Below are positions 36,760 through 50,644 of a stretch of DNA of 64,000 bases, in pieces. How positions within the stretch are numbered: position 1 is the stretch's first letter; the number at the start of each line of letters is the position of its first letter. Position numbers and translations under genes: made by a program. A model generated the notes under the pieces. That model was given only the letters and a program-made list of their open reading frames with translations, was not told the DNA's origin and searched no databases. Source of the DNA: Patagioenas fasciata (lineage: Eukaryota; Chordata; Aves; Columbiformes; Columbidae); assembly GCF_037038585.1 (NCBI RefSeq), contig NC_092524.1, forward strand, positions 41,612,001 through 41,676,000, read 5' to 3'.

Positions 36760-39700
36760 AGAAGACCACCTCCTTCATGACCCCGGTTAACACCAGTGGA
36801 AAGCAGCCTGCTGTTTTCAGCAAGAACAGGATCAAACCCATAGCTGCAGAGGTGTGAGTGGCAGGACGGTCCATCCTGCCCTTGGGACGGCGCCGGGCCA
36901 CACAACATTGGCATCAGCTGCTCCTTCCCACCTCGGACTGCGTGGTCCTGCTCTTCCGCTGCAGCTCCCCCCTCCAGCTATGCCGCAGCAACCGGTTGTG
37001 GGAGCACAGGCTAAACTGTATTGCTGAAAATAACCCTTCTGGAGAGTTATTTTGAACCTGAGTCCCTTCAGATCATGTCAGCGTGGCCTCACAAGCCCTT
37101 GTGCGTGTGGGGGTGTGTAACAGTACAGGATGACAGGCTGCCAACAGCATGGGGTGGGGGGACACAGAGAACCCTTTAATCTGGTTTTGCCCCTAAAGGC
37201 AGAGTACTGTGAAACTACACCTGTGTTTAACAGTTCTGTGTGTGATATATGCAGCAGAGAGGTAACAGGTCTTTCTGTCATACCCATGACAGAACAATGA
37301 AGTTTGAAAATGCTTAAAGCCCATTTCTTTTTGTGTCCCCGTAGTTAAATAGACACACAGAGAAGATCTCTTGCGATACTAAACTATGTCTCTTGCTTTC
37401 TCTATCCTCTCAGTGTTAGTCACTGAAGTAGGCCTCTTCTGAACAACTCCATCGAAGCCAAGTCACAGGGTGCCAGAGACATTCACAAAAGAAATCTCTT
37501 CCAACAACCTGAGTGGCAGCCGTCCATGGCAGAAGCACTGACCTCCGGCACTAGTAACACAGCACCTCCTAGACCACTTTTCTAATGATGGTGTCACTCA
37601 GTGATAGTACCTCAATTAGAGCAAGGAAATAGTAGTACCTTTCAGATAAAAGTAAAATTATGTGCACACCAAAAAAGAGAAGCCACTTTCCATCAGGAAT
37701 GAAGAGGGGGACCGCTCTGAAAAACAGGATAGTAGAGCTGTTCTTGAGGTTCATTCTTACCGACAGAGACCAAAGAGGAATCTCTGTACTTGTGCAATAA
37801 ACACTGAATAAACTCTGGAAGGAGGGAGATAAAACTTTTTCCTAAGAAGCTCTCCCCTTTGTTTGTTGATAGATGAGTCCTAACCTTCTTTCTCAGAAGC
37901 AATTCTCTTCTCCAGGCTTCTTGGAACTAGCTGCTATGAGGAACTTTTTGAATAAAGATGAAGTTTCCTGGCTCAGCGAGCAGCAGCAAGGGAAAAGCCC
38001 ACATCCTCAGACTGGCACTTGTTTCAGCTCTTCCATCATTTTTCAATAGTTGTTTGGCCCCTGGCTGCCTGTTTGAAGAAGGCCTGACTGCAAAAACAAG
38101 CTGTAAGAACAAGCAGTTTAAAATGGTGCTTCTGTACCTAAACAGGACATCAGTATTAGCTATTTTAATCTCTATTTTTATATTATTTTTAATTCTTTCA
38201 CAGATCTCACTCTCTGAGACTGAGCTGGGATTGACATTGCAGCCAGAGAGGATTTGGGATATTATTTAATTCTGATTCTTTGCCATGTAGCTTTTGCCTT
38301 GTTATTAATACTATACTCCAGTTGAGTCAATAAATAATCGCCATGTCTGCCTACTCCTTCTTGTAACTCCCAGTTAGACAAAAGCCTCAAAGCATTTGAG
38401 GAGCATAGAATGTGATCCTTGTTTCAAATGATATACAGGCAAAAGAAACAACAAATACAGCCTATCCAGCCTGTTCTCTTTTCTCTGCCTTTTCTCTCCT
38501 TCTGTATTCCACTTGTCATCTTTTTTTCAACACCTCATTCTCTGCCTCTTCTTTTTTCTGTGCTTTCCTCACTTGGTCTCACCCCTGTTGCCAACAGCTC
38601 ACTGCTTCTCTCTCCAAACTCCAGGTGACATCCTGTTGCCATAGCAATATCAGACATAAAAAAATTACATCTGCAACCAACAGTTGTTCCAGCAAAAGTT
38701 TGTAGCAATAGGCCTCAACTACAATGCTAATACTTTCAAAAATTCTTTTGCCCCTAAAATTTTCCCTGCTAACATTTTCACTGCATGCTATTTGCTCTGT
38801 TATCCTTAAAATTAACAAGCAGGAAGCCTTCTGCCAGCCCACTATATTTATCCTTGTAGTTTCCAGATTCTACAAATACATGTCTATATATGACGTGTAG
38901 ATATACATTCATATAAAGTAAATACATACATCAGTTTTTTAAACACCCCCACAAGAGTCAGTCCATGTATATACACTGACATGCACAGACTAGTTCCTCC
39001 AATCTGTTGTTATGTATATAACACCGGAAGATTCATCTCTAGCTTTCCTGACTGCTCCTATCACCAGTGTATGAAAACTGTCATCTAGCTGATGCTATAC
39101 CAACACCCTGATCTCTGCTTTCAATGCAAAGTCTTCTCACACGCTCAACTGCCTTTTCTATAATTTGCATCCACATTGGTGTGTGGAAGTTGTCTTTACA
39201 CACAATGGAAATCCATGCTTTGCTTCCTATTGATTGCAGCGAGAGGGTATTCATGACCGGTCAGCATCCCTGGGACATCCCAGTATGGCGGGAAACAACC
39301 AGGAGTCACAGGCAAAAGACCAGTAAAGACACTTATGGAAGAGGAGACTGGCATCCTAAATCACCATATTCTATGGGAGATCAGCCACACTAGCAAGGGG
39401 TTCCCAAATTAAGGGAAAGCTAGGCTCCCTTGGTTCCCCCTGGTTTCAGCGAAGCACATCTGAATGATACTCCTTCTCTCACATTGTCTTCTGCATTACC
39501 TGCAGAGAAAGCCAAAAGTGCTTAACTTCTAAATTATCGAATAAACCTGCAGTCCAAAATAAGGTGGTAATGAATACTTCCCAGAGAATAATAGCCAACA
39601 CACTCACTTTAATCGTTATGGCTTCTACCAGTCAATGGCACCCATGTGTGTCACGTCTAACTTGGCCTGATTTCACTAGGGGGTCATCCTGTTTTGTACA

Positions 39701-42700
39701 TCATTGTATTTGAACTATGTAGCAAAACTCACACTATGAAATGCACAATATATATCCTATTTTCTTAAAAAATACCTGCAAAATGATGTCTTATCACTGT
39801 GGTTCCTAATGAGAAAATTAACTTCACTAACTCAGTGTTACATATGTCTCCATGAAATTATCCCAATTTGGACTTCAAATTTCTTATGGCAGTTGAATTG
39901 CAAGATTACAAATTAAAAACTTAAAATTGAGTAGAGAATTTTAAATAAACTAATCGTTGGCCATTATGAAAAATACCTGAAAATATGTATCAAAGAATTA
40001 TTCAAAATGAAAAGAAAGCATTATCTCCAACAACAAAGGACAGAACAGGAAAACTCGTCAAGGGAGGGGCAGCTGCAGCACAATATATTTTTTGTAGCTA
40101 GGGTTGTGAGGGGAGGTTGTTTGTTTGGGCTTTTTGCATTTGGACTTTTTTCTCCTGGAAGCAAGGAAAAAAACGGTTAGATGTGGCTTTGCATATGCCA
40201 GATGCGACAATGAGATCAAATCCCTTTCTGGGGAAAGAATTGCTTCACAGAGTGTTTGATTTTGAAAGAGCAAGGACTCATTGTCTCTGAATTTTTCTGG
40301 ATACCAATAAATGCTGGCATTAGTGTGACATTTCCCTTTGAAAGCTGGAGTACAGAACTAATCCTGATAAACAGTGCAAATCTGCAACCCTTGCTAAGGC
40401 AGAACAGAGCTCACTGTCACGGACTTTGGAACATCTCACATGAACATGACTACGGGTTACAGCCCCCAGGTCTTTTACTAACAACACTTTCATTTTCTAC
40501 CTACCAGATGGAAGTGGGATTTTCTTATATTTGGGCTTTCTTGCAAGCACCTAATGCATTATTAAAATCTACAGATGAAGTACAGCATTCATAGTGGTAG
40601 CTGACACATATTTAATCAGTCAGCTTAGCAAACGTTTATAGCATTTGCTAAATGATTGAACATTTCTTCAGAGATGTACTACAAAGTAACATCATAAATT
40701 TAGACATGTATTTCTTGTGTTCTAACAACTGCTTCACTTACGAAAACATCTTATTTAAAAAATGTGCAAGTTTTTCTCCATATGCCATAGTAGTTTATTT
40801 TTCACATCTGTCAGACTGAACGTGGCAGTAAAACACCAGTTTCTCTCCTGCTGTATGAGAAAATGACAATCTGCAAGTAAAATTGTCTAAACATCTCTGC
40901 AGTGTTTCTCCTTCAGACACAAGGAAGAGATGTTACTGTGTGATCTGTTTGTTGGTGGTCATCTTCAAGCTGTTTTCCCTAGATTTTTCATACACATACG
41001 TTTCATAGATGCATTTATATGGGCCTTAAGTTCTGCACATGTAACAGCCAACTGCTTCTTGGTCTACACTGGCCTTATCCCAGGTCTTGTGGGCCTCAGT
41101 GAGGCAAAAAAAATGTTTATAAAAGTGAAGAATAGACCTTCTAATAATTTTCTTTTAAGAAATTGTCAGCATTTGGATCAGAAACATGAAAAAAGGCTAT
41201 TTAAACATTCCTTTAGCATCATTTCCTGGAAGACATTCTTATTTGAATTTAACAAATTAATGGAAATTAAATGCCTACAGTACCAAAAAAAAAAAAAAAA
41301 AGGCAAGAGAAAGTAGTCATCTTCCCCTGTAAAAGTCTAAAAGACCCGTATTCGCAAAAAATAAAAATAAACTTTCTCAGCAAGAAGCACTTTCAATAAA
41401 TCAGCTTCTGAGGCATGTATCAGCTCTTTGTGTGATATTGTGTGACCTAAACAGAAAGTCTGAACATGAAGTACCCTTCCTGGGAAGAAAGTTGACAAAG
41501 CTGTAATGTGGTCACCTCATTACGGGAAGATCAACTGCTACTAATAAAAGCAGATACCTTGGACAGCCAAATCCATGGGGAAAATATGTGAGCCTGCCAC
41601 ACCTGCCACTGGCAGCTGAAAAACAAAAAATACTTGGCTTTATATCCCACAAGTGTTAACTACAGATTAACCTATTTGTATTGATCATTGTTTTGCCCAC
41701 TAAGTAAGCATCCAACCTTACTTGTCCCCTGGGCTTCAGGTCTGGCCTCCTCAAGTAACCAGGGTTTTAGAGAACGACGCTCCTAATACCTGCCTAGAAG
41801 ACAATGCTCTCCATTCACCTTTTCAAACACAGCCAACTAAAAATTGTATTTCCAGGCCCATTTTCCAGTGGAGAAACAAAGCGGTTTCTCGAACACAGGT
41901 TTAGCAATGTCCTCCCTGGCAGATCAAGCACCCTCCAAAAAGTCCCCGTCCCCACCAGCAGCCTGAGCTGCCCATCGGGGTTGGGCTGTGGAGTGTCTGG
42001 GGATGGGCGACCCTCTGCGGGACACACAGCTACCCCAGCAAACATCCAGCCCTTTATATTTCATCCACGTTTTCCTTTCCATCACATATTTTTCTCTCTT
42101 TACCTTCAATAGCCACAAGACCCTTAAAACATAAATTAAGCTTTTGATAATTTTTATGATCCTGTTCATTACTTCTCCACAGTTTTAAAAAACAAAATTT
42201 TCCTTAATGATCTAATTTTTCCATCTTGACTGATACTGACTGTTTCATACACACTGAATTTAAAAATCCAGCATGCCTGTTTTACTTCGTGCATTAGAAC
42301 TACCTACTATATCAACTGATGTTTGTAAACATTTCTTACTAAACTTCTTTCAAAGACATAAGTAAATGCATAAAACTGCAAAAACAGCTGAGGAACTTTA
42401 TTTTTTATGAAGAGTCAATTTTTGAGAGAGCAGAGCTGCAGGGAGATGTTCTATAATGCAAGATTAAATCTGGATAAAAGATTCAGATTTTCTATCATCT
42501 TTAACTAGTAATAATATTAGACTATGTCAAAATCAGATCTTTCCTTTCAGAAAAGCAGAGGTTTTTATTGGTGCTTTAAAAATAAAACTGGTCACATTTT
42601 CAAATCCAAATTCCATTTATTTGGGATAAAATTGAATTAAAATTAGTCAAATTTTGGTTCAGATACGAATAAAACCCCTACTATTTACTTTTCTTACAAT

Positions 42701-42890
42701 AATCAATTTGTGTCATAATTGTTACTACGAGAAGAAATTATATAAGTCACAGTAGCAGAAGCCATGATATATACAAATAAATGCTTAACTCATGGACAGT
42801 GAATGCTGATAATAGCTGAGGTAACAAAATAACTTCAAATCCCATGCCACACTCACATATTAAGAATTAACTGGTCCCCCTGCCAAGTTG
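36760..42890. other. Intergenic DNA, no gene seen
   Basis: A modest CpG-enriched stretch at about 36870-37000 is followed by AT-rich DNA. There is an A17 tract at 41285-41301. Open frames up to about 128 codons (40930-41316 plus, which ends in the A tract) have no known motif. No RNA gene or transposon was recognised. Confidence 0.7.
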
Positions 42891-42900
42891 GAAGATACAA

Positions 42901-43030
42901 GAAAATACTTCCTCTCTTTTGATATCATGATCTGAGTAAGATTTTAAGAGCCAACACAGACAACAGTGTCAAAAGAAGGGAAATAAATATCAGTAAAACC
43001 AGAAGGAATTAAAACAAAAATCTGAGAACA
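42901..43030. repeat. Diverged local duplication, copy 1
   Basis: The first 49 bp (42901-42949, beginning GAAAATACTTCCTCTCTTTT) match 43487-43535 with only four substitutions. Weaker similarity continues for about 80 bp more, including CAGTGT, AGGGGAAA-like and AATCAGTAAAACC-like words. The two copies are 586 bp apart in direct orientation. Confidence 0.7.
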
Positions 43031-43486
43031 AAGCCTACGAGTTTAAGGTCTTTAAATCCTTTATGGGGTGTGAGTTTCGGAGACATCAAAGTAAACATTG
43101 TCATCCTAAACAGTTCCAACAATTCTATCATAACCTACATTACTCTTAATGTTTTTCCAAGCAGTTCTGAACTTAGCAGTTCAGAGAGATCCTAGTCCTA
43201 CAAAAATATACCAATTATATGTGAATAAAGTATCTCAAATTTCCATTGCAAAGGGTTAGAGCAACACCTCTTTTAAAAAATTCTCACCTTGGAAAAAAAA
43301 AATGCACAGCCACTAATTTCTGCACTGCCTCTTATTTCAAAATATTTTGTGTCTCTTTCAAACTATCGATAGCTGACAGGAAAACAAAGTTTTCACCAAA
43401 CTAAAAATCAGTATTCATCATTCATGCCTTTTTTGAAATAAAAGCAGCATTGTCTTTTCTCTTCTAGTCTCTGCTGTTTTGGAGCG

Positions 43487-43620
43487 GAAAATATTTCCTC
43501 TCTTTTGATTTCATGATCTGAATAAGTTTTTAAGACCCATTTAACCAAGACAGAATACAGTGTTAAGAGAAAAGGGGGAAAAAAAAAAAATCAATAAAAA
43601 CCGAAGGGCCTGACCCAGAA
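43487..43620. repeat. Diverged local duplication, copy 2
   Basis: Partner of the copy at 42901. It begins GAAAATATTTCCTCTCTTTT, runs through TTCATGATCTGAATAAG and TACAGTGTTAAGAG, and contains an A12 tract absent from copy 1. Confidence 0.7.
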
Positions 43621-46600
43621 ATCTGGTGGCTCAAAACTACCATTCACTCAAACAAGTTTTAAAGAAATTAATTCTTCACTCCAACACTGTGCTGAATACT
43701 CTTATTATAAATAAATCATCTCTCTGAATTGACTGGAGCTGGAAGAGCTAAAGGGCAATACACTGTTTGCTTTCTCCTCTCGAACTGGTGACCTTTCCAA
43801 AGCAGCCAGGCCTGTCTGTCCTCACACCCGCGCACAGGCTGACACCTGACAAAGAGCAGCTCACCAAAGGCAAACCCAGCGTGCCACCAGACAGACTGGT
43901 GGTAGAGCATAAAGCGTGGAAGGCCTGCAGTACTTCCTTTGAGAACCTTAAAAACCTCTACCCTTTACATCAAACAGTCCTCTGAAATGCAATGTTTCAC
44001 CGCCAAAGATAAGCACATATTTCACCAACAGAAGTGGCCTGTGGCTGTACACATCTACTCAGCCTGAGACCATTACATTGCACAGAAACCATCATTTGAC
44101 ACGTCCATGTGCAGGTGGCTGCTTTGCATTTGCCCTCCCGACACCTGAGTGATGGACACAGCTAAGGACGGGTTTCTGAATCATCCTAGTTTTAAACGAT
44201 CCTTTTCACTGCAAAGGATGTGCACATGGAAAGGTCTTGGGTTTGGCTGATTCAAGCAGAGTCACGCAGTCTTACCAGTCACCCTTCCAGACTCACACAA
44301 AACCAGACACCAGACAGACCAGGGCATGCTCAAGCATCCTTCCCTCATAGCACAAACTGTCCGCAGCTCCTTCCCTCTGCAGGAGGAGCAAAGGTTGGCA
44401 CTTGCCGTTGCCTTTGGAAGAGTAGAAATGTAAGCAATTTACTTTCAGCTCTGCCCCTTGCCCACCTTTTCCATATCTGAGGTGCAGTTACTGAACTTGA
44501 GTTTTTATCAATGCATAGCCTGGAGTTATGGTAAATCAGTGATGTGGTAGATATTTCCCACAGTAAGAAAATGTATTCAAGTAACTACTGAAGGGAAAAC
44601 ACGAACAAAATGAAGGACTAATCAAGCGTGAGAGAAGTAGTTGCAGTTCCCTCTTTTGCTGGAGATGAGTAGTAATTAAAAAAAAAAAAGCAGAGGCCAA
44701 GTCTACCAGCAACTGGTGTAGGTTTTGCCTGAGACCCCAAAGGAGATGAATTTTGGAGTGTAAATCAAATTCCAAAAGTAAAAAATAATCATTCAACAAC
44801 ATAAATGGTTAGACTTTTTTTTTAAATCAGCAAAATGCAAACATAGATATATGTATAAAATATTAAAAAAACACACGAATGTCCATTATAAAACCCGAAG
44901 TGAAATTGGAAATTGAATTTCATTACTTGAAGTGATAGACAATAGTGTCCTTGATTTAAAAAAAGAGACACTTAATCTCTAGAAACTACAAGCTGTCCTG
45001 GAACAACTATTATTCTTCTTCAAGTCTATCTTGCACTGAACATAATAGGAACCCAATTATTTCTGAAACCTCTGAGTGTTACCAGAATCTCAGTATTAAA
45101 TATAGATATGAAGAAACATAAATTGATATCATAAACCTGTTTACTTAGCTGCTATTAAAATTCTGCTAAAAATATTATAAACACAAAGTTCTAATAGGAT
45201 GTGTTTTAATGACTGTACTTTCTACATGATTCAATAATACTCTGGAAAACCCTGTTTTTTTCTTTCAGTGAATAAACTATAGCTAGGTTAGACTGTCATT
45301 AGCTGATGATACTCAAAATCCTGATGAAATATAAGAGAGTTACAAAGGGTTTTGCATGAATCCGATTTTGAGCAATCCATCACTGACACATTTCTGCTTG
45401 TCAAAACGGCCAGACACTGATTAGTTTTGGTAACAAGTACTTTTCTGGAATAACAACAAATGTGTGACACAGAGGGTCTTTGCATGCCATGCATCTTTAC
45501 AAATATTTATTACTTATTTCTTTTTTCTTTATGCATCACAGCAATCAAGAGAAAAGGTACCAGTTCAAATTCTAACCCAGAGATATTTTTTTCCTATTCT
45601 GCTCCAAATAGAAGGGGTTAAACTGGTTTAATGGAATTCACAGTACCTTCATTTTATGAAGGTAATAGAAAATGTCTTTTCCATTTCTGAAACCTTGCAA
45701 ATATTGTGTGCAAACGTGAGTGTGCATGAAGAAAAGACAAATAATTCATTTTTTTAAGAGTGGCTACAGTGTGTGTGTGTGGTGCTCTGGATTACCCTCA
45801 AAATGTGCAGATGACCACTACCAAAGGAAGTGGAAGGAACAGCATGTTCACCAACTGCAGTGCCAGGAATAACAGAAGCCACACGTTCAACAACAGCCAT
45901 ATGACTACAGGCAGGCTCTGACCAGCACTTCCCTTTCAGCATTAGCATAATGTTTATACGAAGCATAAAAATGCACCTCGCCTACCCAAAGCTACGTATT
46001 TCTCTAAGAAATATACGTCCCTGAAATACAAAGCAGTACCTCTGGCCTTGTGACTGAAGAGAGGGATGAGCCTTCAGACTACAAGTGGTAGCTGCAGAAA
46101 CAGGATTTGAAATGATCAGGAGTCATCGTCTTTTTGGAGAAAGCATGCCTCGGGTTTCATCCCAAAGATCAGCATCCCCAGTTCTCAGTACAAAAAAAAC
46201 AGATGTTCTGACTGGCAGTTTGCTCCTGTGCACAATATCATTGCTGCTCAAAGTGAAACAGAAGAGTGAATGGGCAGTGGGGCCCCATCCTTGTCCTCAG
46301 TGTTTGCATACACGAAAACATTTTCAAAATGCTAATAAAAATATACCTCTTGGCTAATCGAGATTGCATGATATCCCAAGCTAAGCATCCAAGACTGAAT
46401 CCAGAGTCATTAACCACTTCTGAAATAATTGTTGCGGGTGTATATATGGTTTTAAAACTCATATGTAAAGTAAATTTAATTTCTTCGCTCTTGCGTTTAT
46501 TATTTTGTCCCGAGGCTTCATTTTTATCCTGTTAGAGAAACATGTAAGATAATTACTTAAATGAATACAGTAATACGAACCACAGTAACAAGTGTACTTT

Positions 46601-48400
46601 TCATTTTATCTTAAAAAAGGCAGACTTCTCAGAGATCATCATAAGAAGCAGGCTCCAGGTTACTCTGGAAAGTACACAATAGGATAGGGCAGAGGTGAGC
46701 TCAGTACTGAGCACAGGTGAGAGGCAGCTGGTCCTCTGACCCTTCACAGGCAAAGCCCTGACAGCAGAGGAGACAGACTCACATCTGGTTGCTCCTCATA
46801 CAACTTTTCCATTACTGTATGAGATTAATTCCTAAGCTAAAACTTATTAGCTGTGGTTAGACTGGGGTCTGCTGCCCACCAGGAGCCGTTTGCCAGAACT
46901 TGTGCTTGACCTCTTAAAGGGAGACACCTGCGTGTAGCTACTTGTCTTCCTCACTGCTCAAGCTACTAGTCTCGCATGCTGAGGATGGCTCAGCACTGCT
47001 TCTGGCCATGGTTAGAAGCCCTCTCTGCACGAAACCTTTCCTGGGGAGGACTCCATCTCATGCAATGGAAGATGAGGTGCCCGCTGCCTCTGCAGCCCCT
47101 GCTGAGGTGCCCCAGTGGACCTTGGCCAGGCACCTGTCTATTTGTGTGAGCACTCTCTGCCTCCAAAAGAAGGAGGGAACATAGTTCTAGGCAGGAGTAA
47201 CCCCTGTGCTGAGCCCTGGCTGGGAGCCTGGTGGGTGATGGGGGCCAACGGGCTGCCAGGGAACGTTCTGACAGCGGAACGGGAGCAGTGGCAGAGCTCC
47301 AGTGCTGCGGCCTCTGCTCTGGTGCTGCTTAACACTGTATGCAAGTATGCGTACATGTATGTACATACACGCTAATAAGCATTTCCCCTGCCAGACATCA
47401 TGGCAAGGCTGTAGCAGACCAGCTCAAGGAGTGTCAAAATGTCCAGTGTTACACAATCTTTGCTTTACGCATTGCTTCGACCATTCATTTGCTTACTCCT
47501 GGCTTACACTTTTCTGTATTTATTCTATGTGTTTTTCCTAAGTGGGTATGTTTCTGTTTGGTTTACTAACAGCCTAGTAATTTAAGGAAGGAAGGAAGGA
47601 AGGAAGGAAGGAAGGAAGGAAGGAAGGAAGGAAGGAAGGAAGGAAGGAAGGGGCTGTGCCCACAGGGACTGTAACATTTGCCATGTCCCATTTAAGGTCC
47701 ATTCAAATCACCCTTCTCTACTAAGGCACCAAGCACTCTGGCTATAGGTGGCTGCCCAGAGCGAGGTACACACTTTTGCTCCACTAGCCTGGCCCAGTTT
47801 ACCTGTCTTGTACCAGTGTTCGTGGCAGCACCTTCATGTCCTTCCCAAGACAGCATAGTTTCAAACAAAAAAAAATAAAGCACCCCTCAGTACATCTTAA
47901 GCATAAAACTAAATGGGAAGTGCAAAAGTCAATGTAAAACAGTTTGGAGGACAAATTAAGTAGCCTTTGCGAAGAAAGTGTATAGAAAAGTATCTTAGGT
48001 CTGAAAGGAATGCAGGAACAAGACAAAAACAAAAAAACTCCAGAAGATGAAGGGAATCAGAGAAAAGGAAAATGTCAAGGAGAGGGAAGGAAGGACTGCA
48101 ATGAGGATGGGTGAGTGAACTGCAAGGCGCAGGGCACTCACCAAGTGGCATGTAGGGCTGAAAGTTTAATTAGTACCTCCTTCTGTTCTTTTTGATCTTT
48201 GCACAAAGCCTTTCTTCACACAAAGGACAGAGAGGTTTCTGTGGGGCTGTATGGGAAGGACAGCCAGTGTCCCTCGGTGCAGGCATTTCCCGGAATAAAT
48301 GGGGTGCCTCTCCCTGTTCCTTCTCAGCCTCCAGAGGAAGACATTCCCGAGACATTTCACTGACACCAAACGCATTAACCCGTGTGAAAGCAGTTTCTCT
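43621..48400. other. Intergenic DNA, no gene seen
   Basis: AT-rich up to about 46 kb, then gradually more GC. It holds the (AAGG)n tract at 47584-47652 and a purine/pyrimidine-alternating stretch near 47340-47372 (GTATGCGTACATGTATGTAC). Open frames up to 90 codons show no known motif. Confidence 0.7.
47584..47652. repeat. (AAGG)17 tetranucleotide microsatellite
   Basis: About 17 perfect AAGG units with no interruption, all purine on the + strand. It lies 3.2 kb upstream of the COCH start codon. Confidence 0.97.
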
Positions 48401-48454
48401 GGCACGCAGTTCGCTCTCACCACCAGACCAGATGCCACACTAGCTCAAGACAAG

Positions 48455-48700
48455 TCAACACCCGCTCCCCCCCGCTCAGGGCTGGGCTTGAGCTCCCATT
48501 TTCTGCCGGCCCCTCAGCGCAGCTGGCGGGGAGCGGCGCGATGCCGGCACCGGGGGGAGCCCTCGGCCCCTTCCCTCTCCGAGCGAGGCATCGCGAACGG
48601 AGTGGGGCTGGGTCGGTTCGCCACCACGGCCTCAAAAATAACGGGGAAGAGCCGCCGTCGGCACTGCTGTGCGCAGGGCAGGCATCTACTCTGAGGTGCT
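48455..48700. promoter_or_regulatory. Small CpG-rich patch upstream of COCH
   Basis: Dense in CpG, especially 48505-48665 (GGCGGGGAGCGGCGCGATGC and nearby), in otherwise CpG-poor DNA 2.1-2.4 kb upstream of the COCH start codon. Its position suggests a distal or alternative promoter element. No TATA box or exon could be assigned to it, so the function is inferred from composition only. Confidence 0.4.
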
Positions 48701-49925
48701 GTTCGGCTTCCCAGAATTTTTTCTTTAAAAATAAAAATTAAGTAAGCCCCCTTCTCTCGTAACTACCGCAGCTCTGAGAAAACCGTGAACCGGCGGCTGC
48801 AACAGAAAGTGCGAACCATTTCTGAAAAGTGGCGAGCACCCGATGTATCTGCGGGAAACACCTCAGGGAGAGGCGAGCGCAGGGACAGAGGTTTTAGCGG
48901 TCATTGCCAACTCTTCCATTTATGCCCAAAGGCGAAAGACCCCCTCGGGTGAAGCCCTAGTTGAGGAGGGAGCCTGCTGGCCATCAGTAATTCTTGGACG
49001 AGCTCTCAGGATCCAGAGAAGCTGAGAGAAACACCAGCAGAACCTCCTGACATCTGCATCAACTGCCTTGGATAGTTTTGCATTTGCGATGCTCCCGTAG
49101 AAGACCACGCCATGAGGGAAGCATGACCACCTTTGTCCTGTGTGGGAAGCATAAAAATGTGCTTCTGGGGAGATCAAAGATTGGGGTGGAGGAGGGCAGT
49201 GGTGTTCTTATCGTTTCTGCACTTCACTTGAATTAAACTCCCACCCCCCAAAATTACGAATAACTTACCTGGCCATGCTTCCTATTTTGCTATGGGCGGC
49301 ATATCTCTGAACGCATCGCAGTTCTCAAGTGCATTTATTTTCAGTTACACGAATAGATATTTCAGAATGCTGCCTCCCAATAGACAGCTGCTGTCGTGCC
49401 CGCTCGCTCCCGGAGCTGACTGCAATGCCTGCACTCAATTTTTTGCCTCGGCAAATCCGTTAACATGCTAATTCCTATGAATTCTGAAAGTTTATTTATA
49501 TTTGAAAGTTTATGTCTGCGAACAGCCTTCCCAACAGAAGTTAAACAGTGGATGCCGGCAGCCAGCAAGGAATCCGATTTTAAGGCATTTGTTGAAATAA
49601 ACGCGCTCCTGCCTCTTTTCCCACCCATTCATAAGTAATCCGATCATTTCACATTCGTGCCAGCTGATACTTTATGCCACATATGCATTGAACCACGAAA
49701 ACGAAGCAGGCTGTAAAGTGGAGTGTTTTGGTTGGTTGGTTTGCTTCTGGTTTTATTTTTCGTGGCGAGCGGGGGGAGAGAGGGCTGTTTTTACTTTAAG
49801 CAAAGTTTTGCTCAAATGAAAGGTAGGTACCCGTAATATTTACGCTGACATTTTAGAACAAATACAAACGATGCAACAATGCTGATCGGGGTATTTCCAT
49901 CTCTTCGAAAGACTAAATCAGGCTA
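48701..49925. other. Upstream flank between CpG patches
   Basis: Mixed-composition DNA upstream of COCH. No gene is recognised; short open frames such as 48920-49177 minus have no known motif. It may hold regulatory elements of COCH, but I cannot assign any. Confidence 0.6.
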
Positions 49926-49929
49926 AAAT

Positions 49930-50115
49930 TCCCCAGTTCTCTCCTGCAGTGCCCAGCGGGACGAGTTAACGCCACAGCACGGCTACGGCTCCGCCGGGCT
50001 GGCCCGGGGCGGGCGCGGGGTGCAGGCGCCGGGGGGACCGGCCGCTCTGCCCCCGACAGCGCTTCCCGCACTGGTGCTGGGCAGGGGGCGAGCGCAGACT
50101 TGAGCCGGGTTAATG
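49930..50115. promoter_or_regulatory. CpG-rich patch upstream of COCH
   Basis: Very GC- and CpG-rich, centred on 49980-50065 (GGCCCGGGGCGGGCGCGGGG). It is separated from the main COCH island by about 200 bp of AT-rich DNA (50140-50320). It is probably part of the extended COCH promoter region. Confidence 0.45.
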
Positions 50116-50638
50116 CTCGTGAAAGCTTTGCCCCTCCGTTCGTTTTCGTTGAAGGGCCAGATGTGGCGAGCTAACCGTTGGCTCAGTCACATTTCTGAAT
50201 ATATCTGGAAGAAAGACATCTGAAATAATCTATTTAATAATTAATATCTGAAATAGGGATTCAAAACCTGCAGGTGGACGGAAGCTAAAATAGTGTGCAG
50301 TCAGATTTGGAAAAGCAAACGGCAAAGCCGTGTTCGCCGCGCACGGGAAGTTTCCCATGCCCCCGCTGCCTGTCTGGAGTGGAAGAGCCCCTGCGGGCCG
50401 GGGCGGCGGGAGGTACCGGGGAGGATGAGGTGCTTCACCCGGTTGTTTGAGGCGGCTTTGGGGCGTCGTTCCCGGAGGACCCGGGCTGAGCCCAGGTGAA
50501 AAAGGTAGACGGAGGACAGACGGCAGCACCTGCCGGGCCTTGCCCAGCGATGGGGCCGCCCAGCCCCTGCCCGCTCCCTCCTTCCCTCCCGCCCCGGCCA
50601 CCCTCGCCCGCCCCAGTGCTCATGCGCCCCGGGAGACG

Positions 50639-50644
50639 TTTAAA
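50639..50644 (+). promoter_or_regulatory. COCH: TATA-like box of COCH
   Basis: TTTAAA followed by GGGGGCGCGGCGGG, in the right GC-rich setting for a TATA box. It would place the start site near 50665-50675 and give a 5' UTR of about 140 nt without an upstream ATG. The spacing is plausible; use of the site is not shown. Confidence 0.4.

Noticed and set aside
36608..36914. Minus-strand frames with repeated Ser-Pro-His-Leu-Thr
   Set aside because: They are translations of the (GAGGT)n microsatellite in two frames and have no support outside the repeat.
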